Shown: piece by piece, positions 17,885-26,260 of the stretch
Numbering within the stretch: the first letter of the stretch is position 1
Layout: each line of letters opens with the position of its first letter
NCBI GenBank assembly: GCA_019058315.1
Contig: JAHPZH010000001.1
Span: 529,536 to 593,535 of the forward strand
Direction of reading: 5' to 3'
Length of the DNA stretch: 64,000 nt
From: Candidatus Helarchaeota archaeon
Lineage (GTDB): Archaea > Asgardarchaeota > Lokiarchaeia > Helarchaeales > RDOG01
The notes under the pieces: model-generated
The model's database searches: none
Told to the model about the DNA's origin: nothing
The model's input: only the letters and a program-made list of their open reading frames with translations
Program-made: the position numbers and the translations under genes

Positions 17885-18766
17885 TTGGCAACAGATTGGT
17901 ACGGTATTAAAAAACAAATTTCTAGTACGATGATGGATTTTGGATTTCGTGTTTATGTATCAATAGCTGATGTCTTTGGAAATCCAAAAATTATGGACGA
18001 AGAAATCGAACCTTTCAAAGATATAGTATGTAAATCAATTAAAATTAATAGTAATTATTTAAATATAGGCGATTATGCAATTCCAATTTCGTCTAAAAAC
18101 CTAATGATCTTTAAAATTTCGGAAAAAGCAGTTGTTGTGTTATTTGCAAATAAAGGAAATATTGCACAATTATTATCTTTTAAGAAAAATATAGATTATT
18201 TTGGTGAGCAAATAGAAAAATTACTAGAGGATATGGAAGCCCCAGAAGTAGAGGTTGAAGTGCCAACAGTAGTTGAGAAAGTTGAAAAAAAATTACCTAG
18301 ACAGATTCTTGGTAAAGAGCTTCCAATTTATACCCCAACTCTCAATAGAGAATTAGATAAAAAGGCAAAATTCACAATGGAAGAAATGCGCATTTTACAT
18401 ATGTGTGATGGTAATAGGGGTTTCTACGAGATTGCCCACGAGGCAAATCAACCTGAGAGTTTTTTATTTGATTTCATAGTTAAAAATATAAAGAAAAAAT
18501 GGCTTGGTCCAAAAGCTTATCCCATTATTGTTCAATGTCCTGATTGTGATTTAACACATTATTTATTTATTCATGAAGATTTATTTGAGCTAGATCCGGA
18601 CCTACTTTCAATTTTAATTCGGTCTGAACGATGCAATCATGAATATGTAGTCTTTCTTAATAAAAAATTAAAATATGAATTACAATCTTTCGGTTATTTT
18701 ACACCATTTCAACAAGATAAATTTATGAAAAAGCTAGGGGAGCACTATTATACTATAATTTCTTAA
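17885..18766 (+). CDS. Protein with roadblock/longin-like and winged-helix-like domains
   Basis: Residues 1-115 have the strand-helix order of the roadblock/longin fold, which in archaea often partners small GTPases. A charged linker of Val/Glu/Pro follows, then a helical region like a winged helix (about 160-210), then a probable zinc site made of CPDCDLTHYLFIH and a later Cys/His pair (RCNHEY). No enzyme motif is present. A GTG at 17873 lies inside AGGTGAG; the TTG at 17885 is correctly spaced from that sequence and is preferred. The nearest GTPases are the pair at 13-15 kb, so a link with them is only conjecture. Confidence 0.65.
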   Translation: MATDWYGIKKQISSTMMDFGFRVYVSIADVFGNPKIMDEEIEPFKDIVCKSIKINSNYLNIGDYAIPISSKNLMIFKISEKAVVVLFANKGNIAQLLSFKKNIDYFGEQIEKLLEDMEAPEVEVEVPTVVEKVEKKLPRQILGKELPIYTPTLNRELDKKAKFTMEEMRILHMCDGNRGFYEIAHEANQPESFLFDFIVKNIKKKWLGPKAYPIIVQCPDCDLTHYLFIHEDLFELDPDLLSILIRSERCNHEYVVFLNKKLKYELQSFGYFTPFQQDKFMKKLGEHYYTIIS

Positions 18767-18781
18767 ACTTCACTTATTAAC

Positions 18782-18790
18782 TTTTTTTTT
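18782..18790 (+). terminator. Oligo-T terminator
   Basis: An uninterrupted run of nine T follows the stop codon of the roadblock-like gene by about 15 bases, before a convergent gene. Runs of T are the usual archaeal termination signal. Confidence 0.5.
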
Positions 18791-18810
18791 AAATAAATAA
18801 TATCAATTTT

Positions 18811-20052
18811 TCATTCAACAATATAATAATAAGTAGGATCTACTTTTCTTTGCTTTTTTCGTCTTGAAAACCGCCCAAACCATGGATGTACTCCCATTGG
18901 AAAATTTTTAAACCTTGGTATATAATTTTTAGTCTTTTCAGGTATTTCCCAATTATAATCTAACTCTCTTCCTGCAAAAGCTGTGAAAATAGCTAAAAAA
19001 TTCGAATATAGTGATGCTCCGCTGAGTAAAAGGGTTTCATAATCCCAATTTGCGAATTTTAGATACAATTCAGTCATAGCATCTTGAGTGTATTTTCCAA
19101 CTTGTTCGAAAGTGCTAAATTCGACATTATAAACCTCACCCATCTTTTCAGGATATTTTTGCTCTATAGGTCGTAATAATTCACGATGCCATAAGCCGAT
19201 TGACGTTATTTTACTAGATAATTCTGGAGGGTCTGCAAACATAGTTCCCCAATCATTGAATTCAATTGTTTTCATATTTTTTAATGTATATCCAATTGCT
19301 AGGTTAGGTATTGGAGATTTTGTTTCAGTTTCAGAATGCTCGAATGGGGCTTTTCGCCCTGCATAAATTTCATCTCCTGTATAAAAAAACATAAATTCTT
19401 TAAATAATAAATATTCTCCCGTATCTAATTTATATGGTCCATGTTCAAAAATTCCTGCTCTACATTCGCATTTATCTAAAAAGTTCCAGTTCGTCATTGT
19501 TGCAACTGTTCTCTTAAATTTTTTAATCTGTTCTTTGGTTGGCTTGAACATATCTCCTCGCAATTTCTCAATTAAAGAATTATCTAAGATACGCATATTA
19601 TTATCTTCACTTTGATCTACAAGGAGCTTTTTATCATTTCTATAATAAGGATTTAAATTACGAAAAAAGTCTAATAAAAACTTAGTTTGTTCTTTCTTTT
19701 CTTCAGGTTCTTTTTCTGGTCCACCCATATCGTAAATACATTGTCCCCTCCCATGAAGATATAACATAGCAAAAGATTGAAATGCCAGACCATTTAAAGC
19801 TCCAATAATTGTCTTGCATTTAGGTCCAATTTCTCGTGGGTCACATCCATGATCAACCATATCTTTTACAATATTATATTGGAAATTTTGGTCGTAAAGT
19901 TGGTGGCATGCAACACAAATATAAGTTGAAACTGGAAAAATTTCAGATCCTACTTCGAGTCGCCCTGCCATCAAAGCTCTGTGCACATTGTTTGACATTA
20001 ATTGAATTATTTTATTTGCTTCATCTGTTGTAATATTACTTTTCCAAACCAT
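18811..20052 (-). CDS. Hypothetical protein with conserved CxxCH, CxC and paired Cys motifs
   Basis: A 413-residue protein that I do not recognise. It is paralogous to the gene at 20624-21856 over its whole length. Both keep YIC-x-ACHQLYDQ, HGCDPREIGPKCKT/DYGCDPREIGPKCKT and DKC-x-CRAGIFEHGPY, plus the C-terminal DPTYYYIV. The conserved cysteines suggest a metal or iron-sulphur site. CxxCH resembles a haem c site, but there is no signal peptide, so covalent haem is unlikely. The ATG at 20052 has GTGAT upstream. With the membrane protein and the paralogue it forms a minus-strand group, 18.8-22.9 kb. Confidence 0.78.
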   Translation of the reverse strand: MVWKSNITTDEANKIIQLMSNNVHRALMAGRLEVGSEIFPVSTYICVACHQLYDQNFQYNIVKDMVDHGCDPREIGPKCKTIIGALNGLAFQSFAMLYLHGRGQCIYDMGGPEKEPEEKKEQTKFLLDFFRNLNPYYRNDKKLLVDQSEDNNMRILDNSLIEKLRGDMFKPTKEQIKKFKRTVATMTNWNFLDKCECRAGIFEHGPYKLDTGEYLLFKEFMFFYTGDEIYAGRKAPFEHSETETKSPIPNLAIGYTLKNMKTIEFNDWGTMFADPPELSSKITSIGLWHRELLRPIEQKYPEKMGEVYNVEFSTFEQVGKYTQDAMTELYLKFANWDYETLLLSGASLYSNFLAIFTAFAGRELDYNWEIPEKTKNYIPRFKNFPMGVHPWFGRFSRRKKQRKVDPTYYYIVE

Positions 20053-20072
20053 ATAATCACATCTTATTATTA

Positions 20073-20585
20073 TTAAGGAAATTTATTATATTTTGACCAA
20101 ATATTGGGATTTGCACTAAAAAATAACGGAAATACGACAAGAATTATAATTAAAACAATTATTAAACCTGGTAAGATTCCTTTTAATATTAAAGATTTAG
20201 TATCAATTTCTGTTTGATCTTTATAAACAAAGTAAAAGATATAAATCCCTGTAATTATCATAAAAACATGTGCAATTTGTGCTTGAATCATCTCAATTGA
20301 GAAGGGAATTGGAACAAAGAATCCACCGATAGCAAATGTAAAAAGTAAAATAGAAACTGCAATTAAATAATATGCAACTGTTTTGTTCGGTCTATAAATA
20401 TATATAATTAAACCTATAGACGTAGCAACCATAGTTGGAGAACAAATATTCATAATTAACCATTCAAGGACTGTAAAATGTAGAATTAATAAATGACCAA
20501 TAGCTGGAAATATTGTATTGACTACTAATGCAATTACCAAGATTATACCAATCTTCTTATTGAAAATTTCTTTAGTTTGACTCAA
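20073..20585 (-). CDS. Polytopic membrane protein
   Basis: The 170-residue protein has about five hydrophobic segments (near 12-32, 38-62, 70-92, 98-122, 135-158), short loops and no catalytic motif, so it is probably a small integral membrane protein. I cannot name its family. It lies between the two cysteine-motif paralogues, 20 bases from the downstream one and 38 from the upstream one, all on the minus strand, so the three are probably one transcript. It starts with TTG behind GGTGA. Confidence 0.75.
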   Translation of the reverse strand: MSQTKEIFNKKIGIILVIALVVNTIFPAIGHLLILHFTVLEWLIMNICSPTMVATSIGLIIYIYRPNKTVAYYLIAVSILLFTFAIGGFFVPIPFSIEMIQAQIAHVFMIITGIYIFYFVYKDQTEIDTKSLILKGILPGLIIVLIIILVVFPLFFSANPNIWSKYNKFP

Positions 20586-20623
20586 AAATTTTCACCAAAT
20601 AAGAAATAAATAAATTTGATTTA

Positions 20624-21856
20624 TTAATCAACAATATAATAATAAGTTGGGTCTATTTTTCTTTTCTTTTTACCTCTCGTAAATCTTGCTATAAATGGAT
20701 GTGCTCCAAGTGGATATTTTTGAAATTTGGGAATGTAATCATATGTTTTTTTAGGTATTTCCCAATTATATGGAATTTCTGTAAAAATATTAAATAAAGC
20801 TAAAAAATTTGTATAGAGATTCACCCCTGCCATTAATCGTTTAGTATAATCCCATTCCGCGATTTTTATATACAATTCATTTAATGCTGATTGTGCATAT
20901 TTTCCTACTTGCTCAAAAATATCAAAAGAGACTGGTTCAATTTTTCCCATTTTATCTGGATATCTTTGTTTTGTTGGCAATAATAATTCTCGATTCCAAA
21001 ATCCTATCGAGGTTATTTTATCAGAAAAATCGGTTGGATCAATGAATACAGTTCCCCAATCTGTGAATTTAACAGATTTAATATCTTTAACGGTATAAGC
21101 AATAGAAATATTTGAAATCGGAGATTTAGATTTGGTCTCAGATAGACCCAATACTCTCCTCCTCCCTGGATAAAGCTCTTCTCCAGTATATAAAAATAGG
21201 AATTCTTTAAATATCAATAATTCTCCAGAATCCATTTTATAGGGGCCATGTTCGAATATCCCAGCACGACAATCACATTTATCCAAATAGTTATGAGTAG
21301 TTAATATAGCAAGTGTTCTTTTAAATTTCTTAATCTGTTCTTTATTAACTCCAAACATGTCTTCTCTTAATTTTTCAATTAGATCTTTATCTAAAATACG
21401 CATATTTTCGTCTTCACTTTGATCTGCCAAGAGTAGACCATCATTTCGATAATTGGGATTTAAATATTGAAAAAAATCTAAAATAAATTTGGTTTCTTCT
21501 TTTTTTTGTTTAGGCTCATGTTCTGCTCCTCCCCAGTCAAAAATCTTTTGTGCACGACCATGTAAATAAAGCATTGCCAATGATTGAAAACTTAAACCAT
21601 TCAAAAATGCACATAATGTTTTACATTTAGGTCCTATCTCTCTAGGATCACAACCATAGTCTACCATTTTCTTGATAATTTCATATTGAAATGATTGGTC
21701 ATAGAGTTGATGACAAGCAATACATATATATGTAGTAACTGGAAATAATTGCGATTCTATAGCTTCTCTCCCGAAAAGTCCTTTACGGACATTTTCTGAC
21801 ATTATATATATTAATTCATTAGCTCTTTCTGTTGTTATAGTGCTCTTCCAAATCAT
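20624..21856 (-). CDS. Hypothetical protein, paralogue with CxxCH and CxC motifs
   Basis: This 410-residue protein is similar along its whole length to the product at 18811-20052, with the same cysteine motifs (CIACHQLYDQ, GCDPREIGPKCKT, DKCDCRAGIFEHGPY) and the same ending. Divergence is greatest near residues 225-245. The duplication looks old enough for both copies to have been kept by selection. The function is unknown; a cytoplasmic metal-binding role is inferred from the cysteines only. The ATG at 21856 follows GAGAG. It is 40 bases downstream of the lipocalin-like gene on the same strand. Confidence 0.78.
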   Translation of the reverse strand: MIWKSTITTERANELIYIMSENVRKGLFGREAIESQLFPVTTYICIACHQLYDQSFQYEIIKKMVDYGCDPREIGPKCKTLCAFLNGLSFQSLAMLYLHGRAQKIFDWGGAEHEPKQKKEETKFILDFFQYLNPNYRNDGLLLADQSEDENMRILDKDLIEKLREDMFGVNKEQIKKFKRTLAILTTHNYLDKCDCRAGIFEHGPYKMDSGELLIFKEFLFLYTGEELYPGRRRVLGLSETKSKSPISNISIAYTVKDIKSVKFTDWGTVFIDPTDFSDKITSIGFWNRELLLPTKQRYPDKMGKIEPVSFDIFEQVGKYAQSALNELYIKIAEWDYTKRLMAGVNLYTNFLALFNIFTEIPYNWEIPKKTYDYIPKFQKYPLGAHPFIARFTRGKKKRKIDPTYYYIVD

Positions 21857-21896
21857 AAATCTCTCTCAAAAAATGAAAAAGATATAGATGTTAAAA

Positions 21897-22895
21897 TTAT
21901 TCCCGCGTTGATATTAAATATTCAGATATTCCATCGCCTTCTTTCCCCTCGCAACTAAAGGATACAATTTGTTCAAAGACTTCAGTTTTCCCTTTTGGAG
22001 AAGGTAATGGGAGGTGTATAGATTCTATAGTATTGGAAACTAAGGTAGTTTTATTTCCTTTCTCATCTGTTAACAAAAATGTTGATGAAACTGGTGTTTT
22101 TCCATCTTCTTTCGTTTTTGTGGAAACATCTACACTTTTTATATGGATATTTCCAACTTTTGTAGATATAAAACCTGTTTGTAGAATTTTTCCTAAAACC
22201 TCTATTCTGGCAATATTTATGGTTTTATCTTCAAATTGTGCCGAGAGCCAATTCCAACGATCTATATTCACCCAATCCCGGGTACCCCAGCTATGATCCC
22301 GGTGTCCAAGGCAATCAATATTTCTAGTTTCCCCAGTTTTCTTTATTACTAAAGTACCCTTTGCTTTCATCCCTTGTTCATAATGTTGCTGAGCTGCGAC
22401 ATCTAACATTTCAACACCATATTTTTCAAGACTCTCTAAAGGGTCTTCATGTGATAGATAGTTGAAAACTGGAAATCTTGCATCAAATGTTATATCTAAC
22501 TTAAATTTTCTGTCCTCAAATTTAACTTTCCATTGTTTCATAGGTTTTGTGCAAATATAATTCAATTTTTTATCATATTCCCAATTATCGGGCATAGTAT
22601 CAATAGCGGGTTGATTTAAATATGCATTAGGGTTTCCATCAACTATTAACACTGCCATTATAGTAGACTTTTTATCAAACATTTCCATAGACCATCGCGT
22701 AAATAAAAAAACGTTATTTTTACGATCAATGAAATTAAAATACCAACTTTCATTATGATTTTCTGGAAATTCCCCAAAATCATGTTTATATTCATCTTCT
22801 TCGGAGATATCTACTCCTTTTTTAATATATTCTAAAAGTTTGCTATCAACTTCAATCCCTTTTTCTTTGAGATATTTTAAGACTTTATCTATCAT
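21897..22895 (-). CDS. Carotenoid-hydratase-like (AttH/CrtC superfamily) protein
   Basis: Residues 195-210 contain GHRDHSWGTRDW, a signature found in lipocalin-like proteins of the CrtC (carotenoid 1,2-hydratase)/AttH superfamily, and the surrounding sequence is rich in beta strands and aromatic residues, as in that family. N-terminal residues 1-45 are a helical addition. Known members act on hydrophobic substrates such as carotenoids, but no carotenoid genes are nearby and the substrate here is unknown. The ATG has a good AGGAG upstream. It is probably the first gene of the minus-strand group that continues to 18811. Confidence 0.65.
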   Translation of the reverse strand: MIDKVLKYLKEKGIEVDSKLLEYIKKGVDISEEDEYKHDFGEFPENHNESWYFNFIDRKNNVFLFTRWSMEMFDKKSTIMAVLIVDGNPNAYLNQPAIDTMPDNWEYDKKLNYICTKPMKQWKVKFEDRKFKLDITFDARFPVFNYLSHEDPLESLEKYGVEMLDVAAQQHYEQGMKAKGTLVIKKTGETRNIDCLGHRDHSWGTRDWVNIDRWNWLSAQFEDKTINIARIEVLGKILQTGFISTKVGNIHIKSVDVSTKTKEDGKTPVSSTFLLTDEKGNKTTLVSNTIESIHLPLPSPKGKTEVFEQIVSFSCEGKEGDGISEYLISTRE

Positions 22896-23072
22896 TTTAG
22901 ATTGCTCCTATCTTTATCTAATCAAAAAAAAATATTCATTCTTGCTCTAGATTGTAATTTTAACATTTAAGAATTTAGATATTATTATTATTTTACTAAT
23001 TATAAAATTAATAGAAATTATTATATAGAGTTCAAACCAAAATGTTTACTATATCTAAAAGGAGACTAAAAA

Positions 23073-23237
23073 ATGGATGATTATCGTGCACTTTTTATCG
23101 TATTCATGTCTTCAATAGCAGTCTTAGGGATTGTGGCAATAGTATATATCGTATTTTTCAAAAATAATCCCCTTAATCTATTAAGTGATGAAGCTATAAA
23201 CATAATTTTAATAGCTTTATTGTCGCAAGGTAAATAA
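23073..23237 (+). CDS. Small single-pass membrane protein (54 residues)
   Basis: A strong ribosome-binding site, AAAAGGAG (23057-23064), stands eight bases before the ATG. The product starts MDDYRALFIVF, crosses the membrane once (about residues 6-29), and ends with a short amphipathic tail. The small size makes it easy to miss, but start signal, composition and stop position fit a real gene. It stands alone between divergent and downstream genes. Function unknown. Confidence 0.6.
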   Translation: MDDYRALFIVFMSSIAVLGIVAIVYIVFFKNNPLNLLSDEAINIILIALLSQGK

Positions 23238-23411
23238 TTTATTAATTCACTATTTTTTAATTAATCTTAATGTATAATAATAAGAAATAACTTTATCATT
23301 TGAGTTCAGATGATTTTCTAACTTAATTTGATAAATAAAAAAGTAATTAAATATCAATTTGGTTTATTCTTCAAATAATTAAATGAAAAAAAAATAAAAG
23401 GTGTAATATTT

Positions 23412-23792
23412 TTGGGATATAAGCTAATTGGAAATGGATTAAGTGTCTCTAGTAAAAAAGAAGTTGAGGGGATATTTAGAGCAATCCATACGGTTCAAGA
23501 TGTTATTAAACTAATTAAAGGAACTGGGGATGATGCAGCTGAAGGAAAAATATGCTGGGTGGAACAAGCGGGTGCAACAACTTTAGGTCCAATTTTAAGC
23601 CGTATTTCTGGAGTAGTTTGTCAAACAGGTTCTTCAGGCTCTCATATTGCTATAGTTTCAAGAGAGTATGAATTGCCAGCCCTTATGTCTTGTGTAATAA
23701 AAGGAAATCTTGATGATATTAATGGTAAAAAAGTCAAAATAAGAACTATAGAAGACAGTAACCATGGAGAATTGTTATTGTGGGAAGAGTAA
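23412..23792 (+). CDS. Stand-alone phosphohistidine (PEP-utiliser) swivel domain
   Basis: This 126-residue protein matches the mobile phosphohistidine domain of PEP synthase and pyruvate phosphate dikinase. His78 in TGSSGSHIAIVSREYELPA is the residue that carries phosphate. In most family members this domain lies between an ATP-grasp domain and a PEP/pyruvate barrel in one chain; here it is its own gene. It overlaps the ATP-grasp gene by 13 bases, so the two are translationally linked and probably act as one enzyme. It starts with TTG nine bases after AAGGTG. No barrel-domain gene follows. Confidence 0.88.
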   Translation: MGYKLIGNGLSVSSKKEVEGIFRAIHTVQDVIKLIKGTGDDAAEGKICWVEQAGATTLGPILSRISGVVCQTGSSGSHIAIVSREYELPALMSCVIKGNLDDINGKKVKIRTIEDSNHGELLLWEE

Positions 23793-24742
23793 GAATTCAA
23801 AAATTATATGAATTTATTGAAAAAAAAGATTTTAACATTTTAGGGGGAAAAGGAGCGCATTTAGCTAAACTTTTAGATTTAAAAATGCCAGTTCCCTCAG
23901 GGTTTATATTACCAACTACTTGTTTTAAACTTTTTTTAGAAAAATCGGATTATTTTCAAAGAATCATGTCCATTCTTCAAAATCCGATTAATTTTGAAAA
24001 TATCCTTGAAGTCTCTAAACAGCTTCAAGACTCTATTATGTATTCAAAATTTCAAGAAAAATTTTTAATTGCGGTTAAGAATGCATGGGAAGAATTATCC
24101 AAGTATACAAATATTGACTATGTTGCAGTTAGATCCTCTGCAACTGTAGAAGATTTAGAAACTGCTTCATTTGCGGGACAAGCCGAAACATTTTTATGTA
24201 TAGATAATTTAGATGACCTTTTAAAATCCATTAAACAATGTTGGGCTTCTTTATATTCACCAAGTGCTTTAATGTATTGCTTAACAAATAATATTCCAGT
24301 AGAAAAAGTACAAATGGGTGTTATAGTTCAAAAAATGGTTAATTCAGATATTGCTGGGGTTATGTTCACTGCAGATGTGGTAAATAAAGATCCAAGTAAA
24401 ATTCTGATTAATATAACATGGGGATTCGGTGAAACTATAGCGGATGGAAAAGTAGATGCAGATGAAATATTAGTAGATAAAGAAACCTTAGAAATTCTAA
24501 ATATTAGAATTGGTAAAAAAGAATTAATGAGTATTAGAAATGTAAATGCTTGTGGAACTAGAATTATTGAAACTCCACACAATAAAAGAGATTGCTGTTG
24601 CATAACTGAGCAAAAAATTATTGAAATAGCTAAAATTGGATTGGAAATCGAAAAGAAATTTGACCATTATCAAGACATTGAATTTGCTATTGAAAATAAT
24701 GAAATCAAAATTTTACAATCTCGGCCAGTAACTACGATGTAA
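23780..24742 (+). CDS. Stand-alone PEP-synthase-type ATP-grasp domain
   Basis: The 320-residue protein is the nucleotide-binding domain of PEP synthase/pyruvate phosphate dikinase: GGKGAHLAKLLDLKMPVPSGF at the start is followed by VAVRSSATVEDLETASFAGQ, IAGVMFTADVVNKDP, NITWGFGETIADGKVDADE and QSRPVTT at the end. The catalytic chain normally passes phosphate from ATP to a histidine and then to an acceptor held by a third domain. That domain is missing in both genes, so the acceptor could be pyruvate, bound by a protein encoded elsewhere, or something different, as in rifampicin phosphotransferase. The GTG start has GGAG ten bases upstream. Confidence 0.88.
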   Translation: MGRVRIQKLYEFIEKKDFNILGGKGAHLAKLLDLKMPVPSGFILPTTCFKLFLEKSDYFQRIMSILQNPINFENILEVSKQLQDSIMYSKFQEKFLIAVKNAWEELSKYTNIDYVAVRSSATVEDLETASFAGQAETFLCIDNLDDLLKSIKQCWASLYSPSALMYCLTNNIPVEKVQMGVIVQKMVNSDIAGVMFTADVVNKDPSKILINITWGFGETIADGKVDADEILVDKETLEILNIRIGKKELMSIRNVNACGTRIIETPHNKRDCCCITEQKIIEIAKIGLEIEKKFDHYQDIEFAIENNEIKILQSRPVTTM

Positions 24743-24801
24743 GAATTAAAAGGTATATGATATTGGATTTAAAAAAAATAGGATATTGATAGATTCTTTT
24801 T

Positions 24802-25674
24802 TTAATCTTTTAGTTCTGAAAGGTCAAAGACGTAAATTTTATCTTCCCAACAACTTACGGCGAGTAATTGATTATCAGGAGATATTGAAACTCCAGTAAC
24901 TGCTTTTCCTATCTTAATCTTTTCCAGCTGTGTTCCATCTGGTTTAAAAATCAAAACAGTTTTATCAGAAGACCCACTTGCAATCCACTTACCATTTTTT
25001 GACCAGTCTAGTGCCATGACTTTATCTTGGCCACCTTCCAATGTTTGAGTGCTTTCACCGTCTCGATTATAGATTCTAATCAACTTATTTTTATAAGTCC
25101 AAGAGCCAACTGCGAAATTTTGCCCGTTTGGAGCCCATGCTAAGCAAGTATAAGACTCATAATGTTCTGATAGAACCTTAATTTCGTTCCACCCATTAGG
25201 ATCCCATAACCGAATTTTAGCGTCTTCAGAGGCAGTAACGAAAATATTACCATCTAAGCTCCATCCAAAACCATTTACAAAAGAGGTATGTCCCACAAGC
25301 TCCTTAATGTGGGATCCATCAACGTTCCAGATATTTATTTTATGATCTATGGTGTTAGATGCAATCATTTTGCCATCAGGCGACCAAGCTAGTTTATCAT
25401 TGACATTGGCATCAAAATCCTTGATAGTATTTCCATTTGAATCCCAAAGCCTGATCATTTTTTGTCCAGCTGTAGCTAGCATTCCCTCAGAAGACCAAGT
25501 TAAATATTTTACCTCGAATTCAGGCACTTCCAGAACCTTGATTGATTTTCCTTCTCGATTCCATAAACGTGCCGTCGAATCTGATGCACCAGATGCAAGT
25601 ATTTGACTGTCTGGAGACCATGCTACGGTCTCTACAGGACTTGCTTTGTGACCTTTAAATTTCATTTTTTTCAT
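24802..25674 (-). CDS. WD40-repeat beta-propeller protein
   Basis: Seven WD40 repeats, ending RLWNREG, RLWDSNG, NIWNVDG, RLWDPNG, RIYNRDG, LIFKPDG and YVFDLSE, make one complete seven-bladed propeller with nothing added, so this is a protein-interaction scaffold. Many sequences match WSPDGKxIASGSxD, as in archaeal and bacterial WD40 proteins. There is no signal peptide. ATG 25674 is preferred over upstream 25704 because GTGAT lies just before it. It is convergent with the PEP-synthase-like pair and lies 48 bases downstream of a membrane-protein gene on the same strand. Its partners cannot be told. Confidence 0.9.
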   Translation of the reverse strand: MKKMKFKGHKASPVETVAWSPDSQILASGASDSTARLWNREGKSIKVLEVPEFEVKYLTWSSEGMLATAGQKMIRLWDSNGNTIKDFDANVNDKLAWSPDGKMIASNTIDHKINIWNVDGSHIKELVGHTSFVNGFGWSLDGNIFVTASEDAKIRLWDPNGWNEIKVLSEHYESYTCLAWAPNGQNFAVGSWTYKNKLIRIYNRDGESTQTLEGGQDKVMALDWSKNGKWIASGSSDKTVLIFKPDGTQLEKIKIGKAVTGVSISPDNQLLAVSCWEDKIYVFDLSELKD

Positions 25675-25752
25675 TTTTATCACAACAATTTTAATTATTA
25701 ACAATCAAATAGGGTTTAATTTCTACTATTTCTTTTTAAATTCTAAATATAA

Positions 25753-26250
25753 TTAATCATTCCATAATTCATTTTGCATTAGCTTCTTTATGAGTTCACG
25801 ATCGTAAATGAATAAATAAAGTCCAAGCCCAAGTGCAGACATTCCTCCAAAATAAATTAATGAAAGATATCCATTCCAGCCTGGAGGATAAAATAGATTA
25901 AAACCCAGAAAGCTCGTTAAATTTATTGCTAATAGTTCTAAGAATGCACCCATAAGAGTTGTCAGCATTAAATAAAATAATAATCCATTATAATCCAATT
26001 TTTCAATTTTAAAAAGTAAAAGCCAAGTGCAATAAATAAAAATATCGAACAGATGGACGAAAATATCATAGGGTTGTTGCCAAAGTATAATCATTAAAAA
26101 CATATCGAGCGTCCCTTGAATAGATCCGACACATAATCCAACCCAAATATGTCTATATTCTTTGTGACGAGCCCAAATTAAACATAAAAAAAGAACTGCT
26201 ATTCCAAGTGCAAGCCTACCAAAACCAAGCATTGCCCCGAAACTTGTCAT
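25753..26250 (-). CDS. Polytopic membrane protein
   Basis: The 165-residue product has five likely transmembrane helices with short loops and no recognised motif. It begins ten bases after the stop of the FGGY kinase and is probably co-transcribed with it. A role in handling the kinase's sugar or polyol substrate is possible, but nothing in the sequence shows transport. The ATG has GTGAT upstream, within the end of the kinase gene. Confidence 0.72.
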   Translation of the reverse strand: MTSFGAMLGFGRLALGIAVLFLCLIWARHKEYRHIWVGLCVGSIQGTLDMFLMIILWQQPYDIFVHLFDIFIYCTWLLLFKIEKLDYNGLLFYLMLTTLMGAFLELLAINLTSFLGFNLFYPPGWNGYLSLIYFGGMSALGLGLYLFIYDRELIKKLMQNELWND

Positions 26251-26260
26251 AACAGCATCA

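Noticed and set aside
18811..21856. Cytochrome c-like haem proteins (CxxCH)
   Set aside because: Both copies have CVACH or CIACH, but there is no signal peptide or membrane anchor to carry them to the site of haem attachment, and other cysteines argue for a metal or structural site.
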